Positions 52,245 to 62,007 of a stretch of 64,000 nucleotides of DNA are shown here, one piece after another. The translations under genes were made by a program, and so were the position numbers. Positions within the stretch are counted from its first letter, which is position 1. The number at the start of each line of letters is the position of its first letter. Under the pieces are notes generated by a model. The model was not told the DNA's origin. It saw only the letters and a list, made by a program, of their open reading frames with translations, and ran no database searches. The stretch is from NCBI RefSeq assembly GCF_015101885.1, contig NZ_CP062941.1:4154001-4218000 (forward strand). Reading direction: 5' to 3'. The stretch is from Massilia litorea. Lineage in GTDB: Bacteria > Pseudomonadota > Gammaproteobacteria > Burkholderiales > Burkholderiaceae_D.

Positions 52245-54494
52245 ATGCCCGCATCGATGTCGCCCGGGGTCGCGTTCGACGCGCACGACGACCTGATCTT
52301 CCTGGATGAGGCGCCGCTTCCGCACCAGCATGCAGGCCGGGCCGGCACGCCCGGCTGGCGCATCCTCGTCGTCGACGACGACGCCGACGTCCACTCGACC
52401 ACGACCTTCGCGCTGGCCGGCCTGGAAGTGCAGGACCGCCCGCTCGAATTCCTGCACGCCTTCTCGGCGAGCGAGGCGCGCGCCCTGCTGGCGCGCGAAC
52501 CCGATATCGCCGTGATCCTGCTCGACGTCGTCATGGAGCAACCCGATGCCGGCCTGCACCTGGTACGCCACGTGCGCGAGACGCTCGGCATGCTGGACGT
52601 CCGCATCATCCTGCGCACCGGCCAGCCGGGCTACACGCCCGAGATGGAAGCGATCCGCGACCTCGACATCAACGACTACCGCACCAAGTCCGAGCTCACC
52701 CGCACCAAGCTGTACACGACCGTGGCCGCCGCCGTGCGCGCCTACCAGCAGCTGCACGCGCTGGGTGTCGGCCGCGTGGGGCTGGAGCGCATCGTCCACG
52801 CCGGCACCGAGCTGATGCGCCTGCACGGCGCGCGCGACGTCGCCCGTTCGGTGCTGCAGCAGGCGGCCGCCCTGCTCGGCCAGGAAGCGAACGGCGTGCT
52901 GTGCGCGCGCGACGCCAGGGGCTTGCGCGTGCTCGGCGGCGCCGGCAGCGGGCTCGATCTCGAGCAGCGCATCCTCGACGCCCAGCACCATGCTCCCTTC
53001 AGCGGCGCCGTCAACCGCGCCCTGGCCGAGCGCCGTCCCGAATTCACGCCCACCTGCCTGGCGCTCTACTTCCCCGGCAAATCCGGGCGCGACTTCGCCG
53101 CCGCCATCCCGCTCGCACAACCGGTCAGCGACGGCAACAAGCGCCTGCTGCACGTATTCGCCAGCGTGGTGTCGGTCAGCCTCGACAACCTGGAACTGGT
53201 CGGGCGCCTGAACAACGCGGCCTTCTTCGATCCGCTGACCAGCCTGCCGAACCGCACGCAGCTGGTCGAGGACCTCGACGCCGCGGTGGCGAACGAAGGC
53301 GGATCCGAGGCCACGCTGACCCTGGTCGACCTCGATCATTTCGCCGAAACCAACGACGCCCTCGGCCACCAGTTCGGCGACCAGCTGCTGGTCACCGTCG
53401 CGCAGCGCCTGCAGACGCAGCTCGACCCGCGCCTGAAAGTCGCGCGCATCGGCGGCGACATCTTCGCGGTGCTGGGGATGGGAAGCCTGAACACCCCGGA
53501 AGCGATCCACGCCCTGTTCCGCGCGCCCTTCTCGATCGACGGCCAGGACGTGCAGATTTCAAGCACCCTCGGCCTGGTGCGCCTGGAAGAACACGACGGC
53601 AGCGGCGCCGACGCCCTGAAGGATGCGGACATCGCCCTGAAGCGCGCGAAGTCGCAGCAGCGCGGCGGCCACTTCTATTTTTCGCGCAGCATGGGTGTCG
53701 AGATCCGCGAGCGGGTACGCCTGATGCACGCCCTGCGCAGCGGCGTCCAGCGCAAGGAACTCTTCCTCGCCTACCAGCCGCAGGTCGACCTGGGGACCGG
53801 GCGCCCCTTCGGCGCCGAAGCGCTGCTGCGCTGGCGGCTGGAGGACGGCACGATGATCCCGCCGGACCGCTTCATCCCGATCGCCGAATACTCGGGCCTC
53901 ATCGTCGAGATCGGCGCCTGGGTGCTGCGCGAAGCCTGCGCCGAACTGATGCGCCTGCGCGCCGCCGGCTACCTCGATTTCACGATGTCGGTGAACGTGT
54001 CGCAGGCCCAGTTCCGCCATCCGCAATTCGTCGAGGTGCTGCGCCGCGCGCTGGAAGACAGCGGCGCCCCGCCCGAATTCATCGAACTCGAAATCACCGA
54101 ATCGATGGCGATGGAAGAACCGCAGTTGCTGGCCGAGATGCTGGCCCAGGTCAAGCGCACCGGGGTGTCGATCGCGATCGACGATTTCGGCACCGGTTTC
54201 TCGTCGCTGTCGCACCTGCAGCGCCTGAAAGTCGACCGCCTCAAAATCGACCGCGCCTTCGTCACCGAGATCACGGGTTCCGCACGCGGCAGCAGCATCG
54301 CCGCGATGATCATCCAGCTCGGGCGCAACCTGGGCTTGTCGGTGATCGCGGAAGGGGTCGAGGACGAGCGCCAGGCGCAGATCCTGCACGCGCTGGGCTG
54401 CCCGCTGGCGCAGGGCTACCTGTTCTCGCGGCCCTTGTCGCCGCAGGGATTACTCGAGTGGCTGGGCGCGCAGGGCGTCGGCGACGCCGCGTGA
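52245..54494 (+). CDS. Response regulator with DUF3369, degenerate GGDEF and EAL domains
   Basis: 749-aa two-component output protein. The REC domain (about 35-160) has VVDDDADVH and the phospho-acceptor in LLDVVME (Asp about 93). DUF3369 follows (about 165-310). The GGDEF domain is altered to GGDIF at about 403, so cyclase activity is unlikely. The EAL domain has a true EAL (GAEALLRW, about 524), NVSQAQ, ELEITES, DDFGTGFSSL (about 645), LKIDRAF, EGVED and QGYLF, so it is probably a phosphodiesterase switched by phosphorylation. No kinase gene is adjacent. Confidence 0.92.
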   Translation: MPASMSPGVAFDAHDDLIFLDEAPLPHQHAGRAGTPGWRILVVDDDADVHSTTTFALAGLEVQDRPLEFLHAFSASEARALLAREPDIAVILLDVVMEQPDAGLHLVRHVRETLGMLDVRIILRTGQPGYTPEMEAIRDLDINDYRTKSELTRTKLYTTVAAAVRAYQQLHALGVGRVGLERIVHAGTELMRLHGARDVARSVLQQAAALLGQEANGVLCARDARGLRVLGGAGSGLDLEQRILDAQHHAPFSGAVNRALAERRPEFTPTCLALYFPGKSGRDFAAAIPLAQPVSDGNKRLLHVFASVVSVSLDNLELVGRLNNAAFFDPLTSLPNRTQLVEDLDAAVANEGGSEATLTLVDLDHFAETNDALGHQFGDQLLVTVAQRLQTQLDPRLKVARIGGDIFAVLGMGSLNTPEAIHALFRAPFSIDGQDVQISSTLGLVRLEEHDGSGADALKDADIALKRAKSQQRGGHFYFSRSMGVEIRERVRLMHALRSGVQRKELFLAYQPQVDLGTGRPFGAEALLRWRLEDGTMIPPDRFIPIAEYSGLIVEIGAWVLREACAELMRLRAAGYLDFTMSVNVSQAQFRHPQFVEVLRRALEDSGAPPEFIELEITESMAMEEPQLLAEMLAQVKRTGVSIAIDDFGTGFSSLSHLQRLKVDRLKIDRAFVTEITGSARGSSIAAMIIQLGRNLGLSVIAEGVEDERQAQILHALGCPLAQGYLFSRPLSPQGLLEWLGAQGVGDAA

Positions 54495-54502
54495 CCTCAT
54501 GC

Positions 54503-54531
54503 GCATGGTGGGCTCAGGGCGCCCACCATGC
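54503..54531. repeat. 11-bp inverted repeat between convergent genes
   Basis: GCATGGTGGGC and GCCCACCATGC form a perfect 11-bp stem with a 7-base loop, lacking a T-run. It lies between the convergent REC-EAL and CBS genes and shares the GTGGGC/GCCCAC words with the dispersed repeats. Confidence 0.55.
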
Positions 54532-54542
54532 AAATGCGCGGC

Positions 54543-54995
54543 TTAATCCTCGGCCGCCTGCTCCGCCGGCCAATCGCGGATATACGCCTTCAGCATCCGG
54601 TTCTCGAAACTCTGCGCCTCCAGCACCGCGCGCGCGACGTCGTAGAACGAGATCACGCCCAGCAGCGTCTTGGCGTCCATCACCGGCAGGTAGCGCGCAT
54701 GCTTCTCCAGCATCATGCGCCGCACTTCGTTCACCTCGGTTTCAGGGGTGACCGTGATCGGCGCCTCGTCCATGTGCTTGCGCACGGTGCCGGCGCCGAG
54801 TGCGCCGCCGTTGGCGTGCAGTACCTTGATCACTTCGCGGAAAGTCAGCATGCCGACGAGGTCGCCATACTCCATGACCACCAGGGAACCAATGTCCTTT
54901 TCCGACATCGTATTGACGGCGTCGGCGAGCAGGGTTTCGGGAGTCACCGTATAAAGGATGTTGCCCTTCACCTGCAGGATTTCTGAGACTTTCAT
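54543..54995 (-). CDS. CBS-domain pair protein
   Basis: 150-aa cytosolic protein made of two CBS domains (about 5-60 and 70-130; DIGSLVVMEYGDLVGMLTFREV and ARYLPVMDAKTLLGVISFYDV). CBS pairs bind adenine nucleotides as an energy or redox sensor. I start it at ATG 54995, giving MKVSEILQ, the usual family opening. A partner is not evident. Confidence 0.88.
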   Translation of the reverse strand: MKVSEILQVKGNILYTVTPETLLADAVNTMSEKDIGSLVVMEYGDLVGMLTFREVIKVLHANGGALGAGTVRKHMDEAPITVTPETEVNEVRRMMLEKHARYLPVMDAKTLLGVISFYDVARAVLEAQSFENRMLKAYIRDWPAEQAAED

Positions 54996-55177
54996 ATTAG
55001 CCACCCCGGCTTCTGTTGGAATATTCACTAGTCGATTTCTTTGTCTAAGGCATAACACGAATGTAGCCTAAGCCTAGCAGAAAATCCAGTTACGCGAGGG
55101 AGAAGCCGCGCTCAGCCTTGCGGCGCCCGTAAAGAATGTTACGATTCCGCCCATAATTATTTCTAAACGAGACGATC

Positions 55178-56488
55178 ATGAGCGGTCCACACTACCCGGG
55201 CTTCGATACCCTGTCGCTGCACGCGGGCGCGGCAATCGACCCGGCGACCGGCGCGCGCGCCACGCCGATCCACTTCACTTCCTCCTTCGCCTTCCGCGAT
55301 TCCGACCACGCGGCGTCCCTGTTCAACATGGAACGCAGCGGCCACGTCTATTCGCGCATCTCGAACCCGACCAATGCGGTGCTGGAAGAGCGCATCGCGG
55401 CCCTGGAGGGCGGCGTGGCCGGCATCGCCACCGCCAGCGGCCAGGCCGCGATGTTCCTCGGCCTCTCCACCATCGCCGGCGCCGGCTCGCATATCGTGGC
55501 CTCGCGCGCCCTCTACGGCGGTTCGCACAACCTGCTGGCCTATACCCTGAAGCGCTTCGGCATCGAGACGAGCTTCGTCGACCCGCGCGACCTCGACGCC
55601 TGGCGCGCCGCGATCCGCCCGGAGACGAAGGTCCTGTTCGGCGAAACCCTGGGCAACCCGGGCCTGGACGTGCTCGACATCCCGCGCATCGCCGCGCTGG
55701 CCCACGAGCACGACCTGCCGCTGATGGTCGACTCGACGTTTACGACGCCGTATCTGCTGCGCCCCTTCGACCTGGGCGCGGACCTTGTCTTCCACTCGGC
55801 CACCAAATTCCTGTGCGGCCACGGCACCGCGATCGGCGGCCTGCTGGTCGACGGCGGCACCTTCGACTGGCAGGCTGCGCACGACCGGAGCGGCCGCTTC
55901 GCCGAACTGTGCACCCCCTACGAGGGCTTCCACGGCATGGTGTTCGCCGAAGAGTCGACCGTCGGCGCCTTTGCCCTGCGCGCGCGGCGCGAAGGCCTGC
56001 GCGACTTCGGCGCGGCCATGAGCCCGCACAACGCCTTCGCCATCCTGCAGGGGATCGAGACGCTCGGCCTGCGCATGGACCGCCACGTGGCGAACACGCG
56101 GCGCGTGATCGAATTCCTGTTGTCCAATTCTGCGGTCGAATCGGTGTCCTATCCTGAACTCGACAGCCACCCGGACCACCAGCTGGCGCGCACCCTGCTG
56201 CCGAAAGGCTGCGGCGCCGTGTTCACCTTCAACCTGAAGGGCGATCGGGCCGCCGGCCGCCGTTTCGTCGACAGCCTGAAGGTCTTCTCGCACCTGGCCA
56301 ATGTCGGCGACGCCAAGTCCCTCGTCATCCATCCCGCCTCGACCACCCACTTCCGCGTACCCGTCGACCAGCTGGCGGCGTCGGGCATCACCGAGGGCAC
56401 GATGCGCCTGTCGGTCGGCCTGGAAGATGCGGACGACCTGATCGAAGACTTGGCACGCGCGCTCAAGGCCGCGCAGAAAGGAGCCTGA
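55178..56488 (+). CDS. metY: O-acetylhomoserine sulfhydrylase (MetY/MetZ group)
   Basis: 436-aa PLP enzyme of the Cys/Met metabolism family. The PLP lysine is K210 in HSATKFLCGHG; SNPTNAVLEERIAALEGG and LFGETLGNPGLDVLD are also typical. It adds sulfide to an activated homoserine to form homocysteine. Length of about 430 favours O-acetylhomoserine over the shorter succinyl type, but the acyl group is inferred. It leads a short operon with an alpha/beta hydrolase 1 base later. Confidence 0.9.
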   Translation: MSGPHYPGFDTLSLHAGAAIDPATGARATPIHFTSSFAFRDSDHAASLFNMERSGHVYSRISNPTNAVLEERIAALEGGVAGIATASGQAAMFLGLSTIAGAGSHIVASRALYGGSHNLLAYTLKRFGIETSFVDPRDLDAWRAAIRPETKVLFGETLGNPGLDVLDIPRIAALAHEHDLPLMVDSTFTTPYLLRPFDLGADLVFHSATKFLCGHGTAIGGLLVDGGTFDWQAAHDRSGRFAELCTPYEGFHGMVFAEESTVGAFALRARREGLRDFGAAMSPHNAFAILQGIETLGLRMDRHVANTRRVIEFLLSNSAVESVSYPELDSHPDHQLARTLLPKGCGAVFTFNLKGDRAAGRRFVDSLKVFSHLANVGDAKSLVIHPASTTHFRVPVDQLAASGITEGTMRLSVGLEDADDLIEDLARALKAAQKGA

Positions 56489-56489
56489 G

Positions 56490-57311
56490 ATGAAGCTCGA
56501 TATCAAGGGCAAGCCGGCCTACGCCTACACCGGCGGCAAGGCTTTCGATGCGATGCTGCCGACCGTCGTCTTCATCCACGGCGCCCAGAACGACCATTCG
56601 GTCTGGGGCCTGCAGTCGCGCTGGTTCGCGCATCACGGCTATGGCGTAGTGGCGGTCGACCTGCCAGGCCATGGCCGCAGCAGCGGTCCGGCACTGGCCA
56701 GCGTCGAGGAGATGGCCGACTGGCTGCTGGCGCTGCTCGATGCGCTGGGGGTGCGCAAGCCGCTGCTGGTCGGCCACAGCATGGGTTCGCTCATCGCGCT
56801 GGAAGCCGCGCACCGCGCACCCGGCAAGGTGCGCGCACTGGCCATGCTCGGCACGACTTACCCGATGAAGGTATCGGACGCCCTGCTGGCAACGGCGCGC
56901 GACGACGAGGACACGGCGATCGACATGGTCAACATCTGGTCGCACTCGAGCATCGCACACAAGCCCTCGAGCCCGGCGCCCGGCTTTTCCGTGATGGGCG
57001 GTGCGCGCCGGCTGATGCAGCGCATGTCGGCCCTGAATCCGGCCCGGCTTTTCTACACCGATTTCTCCGCTTGTAACGCCTACGCCAACGGCGAGGCGGC
57101 GGCTGCCGCGGTACGCTGCCCGACGCTCTTCATTTTCGGGAAAAAGGACATGATGACGCCGGCGCGCTCGACCAGGCTGCTGACGGGCGCGATCGCGCAC
57201 GGCAAGGTGGTACAGGTCGACGCCGGCCATTCGCTCATGAGCGAACAGCCCGATGCCGTGCTCGACGCGCTCGACGCGTTCGCGCTGTCGCTCGAGGAGC
57301 AGAGAACATGA
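56490..57311 (+). CDS. Alpha/beta hydrolase
   Basis: 273-aa serine hydrolase. Oxyanion region VFIHGAQNDHSVWG, nucleophile in VGHSMGS, acid in FGKKDMMTP and His in DAGHSLMSEQP. No signal or membrane segment. It starts 1 base after metY and overlaps the next gene by 4 bases. The substrate is unknown; it might hydrolyse a thioester or ester from the same pathway. Confidence 0.88.
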   Translation: MKLDIKGKPAYAYTGGKAFDAMLPTVVFIHGAQNDHSVWGLQSRWFAHHGYGVVAVDLPGHGRSSGPALASVEEMADWLLALLDALGVRKPLLVGHSMGSLIALEAAHRAPGKVRALAMLGTTYPMKVSDALLATARDDEDTAIDMVNIWSHSSIAHKPSSPAPGFSVMGGARRLMQRMSALNPARLFYTDFSACNAYANGEAAAAAVRCPTLFIFGKKDMMTPARSTRLLTGAIAHGKVVQVDAGHSLMSEQPDAVLDALDAFALSLEEQRT

Positions 57312-57598
57312 GCTTTGCCGAGTTCTATCCGTTTTACCTGACCCAGCACGCGGACCGCCGCTGCCGGCGCACGCATTTCATCGGCAGCACGGGGGCCTTG
57401 CTGGCCATCGCGGCGGCGCTCGTGACCGGCAATGCGTGGTGGGTGCTGGCGGCCCTCGTGTTCGGCTATGGCGGGGCCTGGATCGGGCATTTCTTCTATG
57501 AGCACAACCGGCCGGCGACGTTTGCGCAGCCGTGGCTGTCGTTCAGGGCGGATTGGGTGATGTACTGGCAGATGCTGACGGGGAAGCTCAGTTTCTAG
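57308..57598 (+). CDS. Mpo1-like/DUF962 membrane protein
   Basis: 96-aa protein with two hydrophobic segments (about 26-42 and 43-58) and family motifs RTHFIGS, GHFFYEHNRPATF and a C-terminal DWVMYWQMLTGKL. Yeast Mpo1 is an Fe-dependent 2-hydroxy fatty acid dioxygenase, and the histidines here match that family. The bacterial role is not established. It overlaps the hydrolase stop by 4 bases. Confidence 0.85.
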   Translation: MSFAEFYPFYLTQHADRRCRRTHFIGSTGALLAIAAALVTGNAWWVLAALVFGYGGAWIGHFFYEHNRPATFAQPWLSFRADWVMYWQMLTGKLSF

Positions 57599-57615
57599 CC
57601 GAGACAGTCGCGTAA

Positions 57616-57686
57616 CGTAGGGTGGGCACTTGTGCCCACGCGGATCGCACGTTCGGCCGCATTCCGCGTGGGCTCGAGAGCCCACC

Positions 57687-57691
<5 letters not shown>
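57616..57691. repeat. Dispersed inverted-repeat element (REP-like), copy 2
   Basis: Nested perfect dyads: CGTAGGGTGGGC (57616-57627) with GCCCACCCTACG (57680-57691), and CCCACGCGG (57635-57643) with CCGCGTGGG (57664-57672). It can form a long cruciform or RNA hairpin. It lies between convergent genes and shares words with the element at 50848. Confidence 0.75.
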
Positions 57692-59757
<2,066 letters not shown>

Positions 59758-59758
<1 letters not shown>

Positions 59759-60156
59759 TGCAAACCCAAAAGCTCTTTCATGGCGGTGCCATCGCCAGCC
59801 TGATCTGGCTGATCTGCTGGCTGGTGGCCTGGGAAATCTGGGTCGCCCCGCTGCACCCCGGCGGCTCGCTGCTGGCCTTGAAGGCCTTGCCGCTGCTGGT
59901 GCCGCTGCGCGGCGTCATCAAGCGCGACCTGTACACGCTGCAGTGGTCGTCGATGGTGATCCTGATTTATTTTGCCGAAGGCGCGGTGCGCGCCTGGAGC
60001 GATGCGAGCGAACTCTCGCGCATGATGGCCCTGGGCGAGGTGGCGCTGGTCTGCGTCTTTTTTGCCTGCGCCCTGCTCTACCTGCGTCCGTATAAAAAGG
60101 CGGCGCAGCGCATGGCCAAGGAATTGCTGGACAAGGTAAAAGTACCGCATGACTGA
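59758..60156 (+). CDS. DUF2069 membrane protein
   Basis: 132 aa with four hydrophobic segments (about 11-28, 41-52, 64-77, 90-108) and LKALPLLVPLRGVIKRDLYT followed by QWSSMVILIYFAEGAVRA, typical of DUF2069. Function is unknown. WrbA-DUF2069 pairing is common in proteobacteria. It overlaps the next gene by 8 bases. Confidence 0.88.
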
Positions 60157-61558
60157 GGATTTCCTCGGACGCTGCCGCGCAATCGTCGGCGCGTCCCGGG
60201 TGCTGTCGGAACAGATCGACATGGCGCCCTACCTCACCGACTGGCGCGGCCGCTTCACCGGCCGTGCACGGGCCGTGCTGCTGCCCGCAAGCGTCGACGA
60301 GGTAGCGCAACTGGTGGCCGCCTGCGCGCACGCACGCGTGCCCATCGTGCCGCAGGGCGGGCGCACCGGCCTGGTGCTGGGCAGCGTGCCCGACGCCAGC
60401 GGCACGGCCGTCGTCCTCTCGCTGCGGCGCATGAGCCGCATCCTCGAACTCGACACCACCAACCGCACCATCACCGTCGAGGCGGGCGCGATCCTGCAGC
60501 AGATCCAGGAAGCGGCCGGCCGCGCCGGCTTGTTGTTCCCGCTTTCGCTGGCGGCCGAAGGCAGCTGCACGATCGGCGGCAACCTGTCGACGAATGCCGG
60601 CGGCACCGCCGTCCTGCGCTATGGGAACACGCGCGACCTGTGCCTGGGCCTGCAGGTGGTCACCCCGGGCGGCGAGATCTGGGACGGCCTGCGCGGGCTG
60701 AGGAAGGACAATACCGGCTACGCGCTGCGCGAACTCTTCATCGGCGCCGAAGGCACGCTCGGCGTCATCACGGCGGCTGTCCTGAAACTCTATCCGCAGC
60801 CGAAGGCGTCCACCACGGCCCTGGTGGCGATGGATTCGCCGGAACGCGCGTTGTCGCTGCTGTCGCTGATGCAGGACCAGTGCGGCTCGAACCTCACCGC
60901 CTACGAGCTGATGTCGGATTTCTGCCTGCAACTCGTTTCCGAACACTTCCCGCACCTGCCGCGCCCCTTCGTCCGCAGCCATGCTCAATACGCGCTGCTG
61001 GAAGTGTCGAGCAGCGAGTCGGAAGAACACGCGGTCGCCCTGCTGGAAGGCGCGATCGAAGCTGCGCTCGAAGGGGGCTTGGCCGACGATGCCGTCGTCG
61101 CCACCTCGCTCGCCCAGTCGAGCGGCCTGTGGCAGCTGCGCGAACACATCCCCCTGGCCCAGGCCAGCGCCGGCAAGAACATCAAGCACGACGTCTCGCT
61201 GCCGATCTCGCAGATCGCCGCTTTCATTGCCGCGACCGATGCCCAGCTGGCGCACGCCTTCCCCGGCTGCCAGGTGGTCTGCTTCGGCCACCTGGGCGAC
61301 GGCAACCTGCACTACAACGTCGCACCATCGAACGGGGTCTCGCACGAGGCCTTCCTCGGCAACCAGGACGCCATCAACCGTATCGTGCACGACAGCGTGG
61401 CCCGCCACGATGGCTCGATCTCGGCCGAACACGGGATCGGCGCCCTCAAGCGCGACGAGCTGCAACGCTACAAAGACCCCGTCGAACTGAACATGATGCG
61501 TGCCATCAAAGGCGCGCTCGACCCGCTCGGCATCATGAACCCTGGCAAAATTTTGTGA
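60149..61558 (+). CDS. FAD-binding oxidase, GlcD/D-2-hydroxyglutarate dehydrogenase-like
   Basis: 469-aa flavoenzyme that oxidises a D-2-hydroxy acid. The PCMH-type FAD domain has VPQGGRTGLVLGS, GGNLSTNAGGTAVLRYGNTRD and LFIGAEGTLGVITAA. The C-terminal part has the catalytic/metal motifs CFGHLGDGNLHYNV and SAEHGIGALKRDEL. D-lactate, glycolate or D-2-hydroxyglutarate are possible substrates; no GlcE/GlcF genes follow, which argues against glycolate oxidase. Confidence 0.9.
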   Translation: MTEDFLGRCRAIVGASRVLSEQIDMAPYLTDWRGRFTGRARAVLLPASVDEVAQLVAACAHARVPIVPQGGRTGLVLGSVPDASGTAVVLSLRRMSRILELDTTNRTITVEAGAILQQIQEAAGRAGLLFPLSLAAEGSCTIGGNLSTNAGGTAVLRYGNTRDLCLGLQVVTPGGEIWDGLRGLRKDNTGYALRELFIGAEGTLGVITAAVLKLYPQPKASTTALVAMDSPERALSLLSLMQDQCGSNLTAYELMSDFCLQLVSEHFPHLPRPFVRSHAQYALLEVSSSESEEHAVALLEGAIEAALEGGLADDAVVATSLAQSSGLWQLREHIPLAQASAGKNIKHDVSLPISQIAAFIAATDAQLAHAFPGCQVVCFGHLGDGNLHYNVAPSNGVSHEAFLGNQDAINRIVHDSVARHDGSISAEHGIGALKRDELQRYKDPVELNMMRAIKGALDPLGIMNPGKIL

Positions 61559-61569
61559 GGGAGAAAGCG

Positions 61570-62007
61570 ATGCGAAGGGTGTGGGCGGTGTTCGGTTGGT
61601 TCATGCTGGCGCAGGCAGCGGCGGCGCAACCGGTCTATAAATGCACGCTGGACGGCAAGGTGAGCTATGCCGAGCATCCCTGCGCGATTGGCCGGACGAC
61701 CGAGCTGGCTGTGCCGCCCGCCCCCTCGGGCGCCGAGGCTGCGGCCGCCCTGGAGCGCGACAAGGCGCGCCTGGCCGCGCTGCAGAAGGAGCGCTCGACG
61801 CTGGAAGCGCGCGCGGAACGCGAGGAGCGCGGACAGCAACGCGCCGCGCGCGCAGCGGCGGCCACGCGCCAGAAATGCGAACGCCTGCGCCTGCAGGCCA
61901 GGTGGGCCGAGGAAGATGCCGCCCGCGCAGGCAAGGCGACATCGGCCGCGGCGCGCCTGAAGGCACGGCGGCAAGCGGAGGCGCTGGCGGTTCAATGTCC
62001 GGCCTGA
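61570..62007 (+). CDS. DUF4124-domain exported protein
   Basis: 145 aa: signal peptide (LAQAAAAQPV at about 14-23), a DUF4124 core (YKCTLDGKVSYAEHPCA with two cysteines) and an alanine/arginine/glutamate-rich coiled coil (about 58-140). It is probably periplasmic. Function is unknown. Confidence 0.85.
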   Translation: MRRVWAVFGWFMLAQAAAAQPVYKCTLDGKVSYAEHPCAIGRTTELAVPPAPSGAEAAAALERDKARLAALQKERSTLEARAEREERGQQRAARAAAATRQKCERLRLQARWAEEDAARAGKATSAAARLKARRQAEALAVQCPA

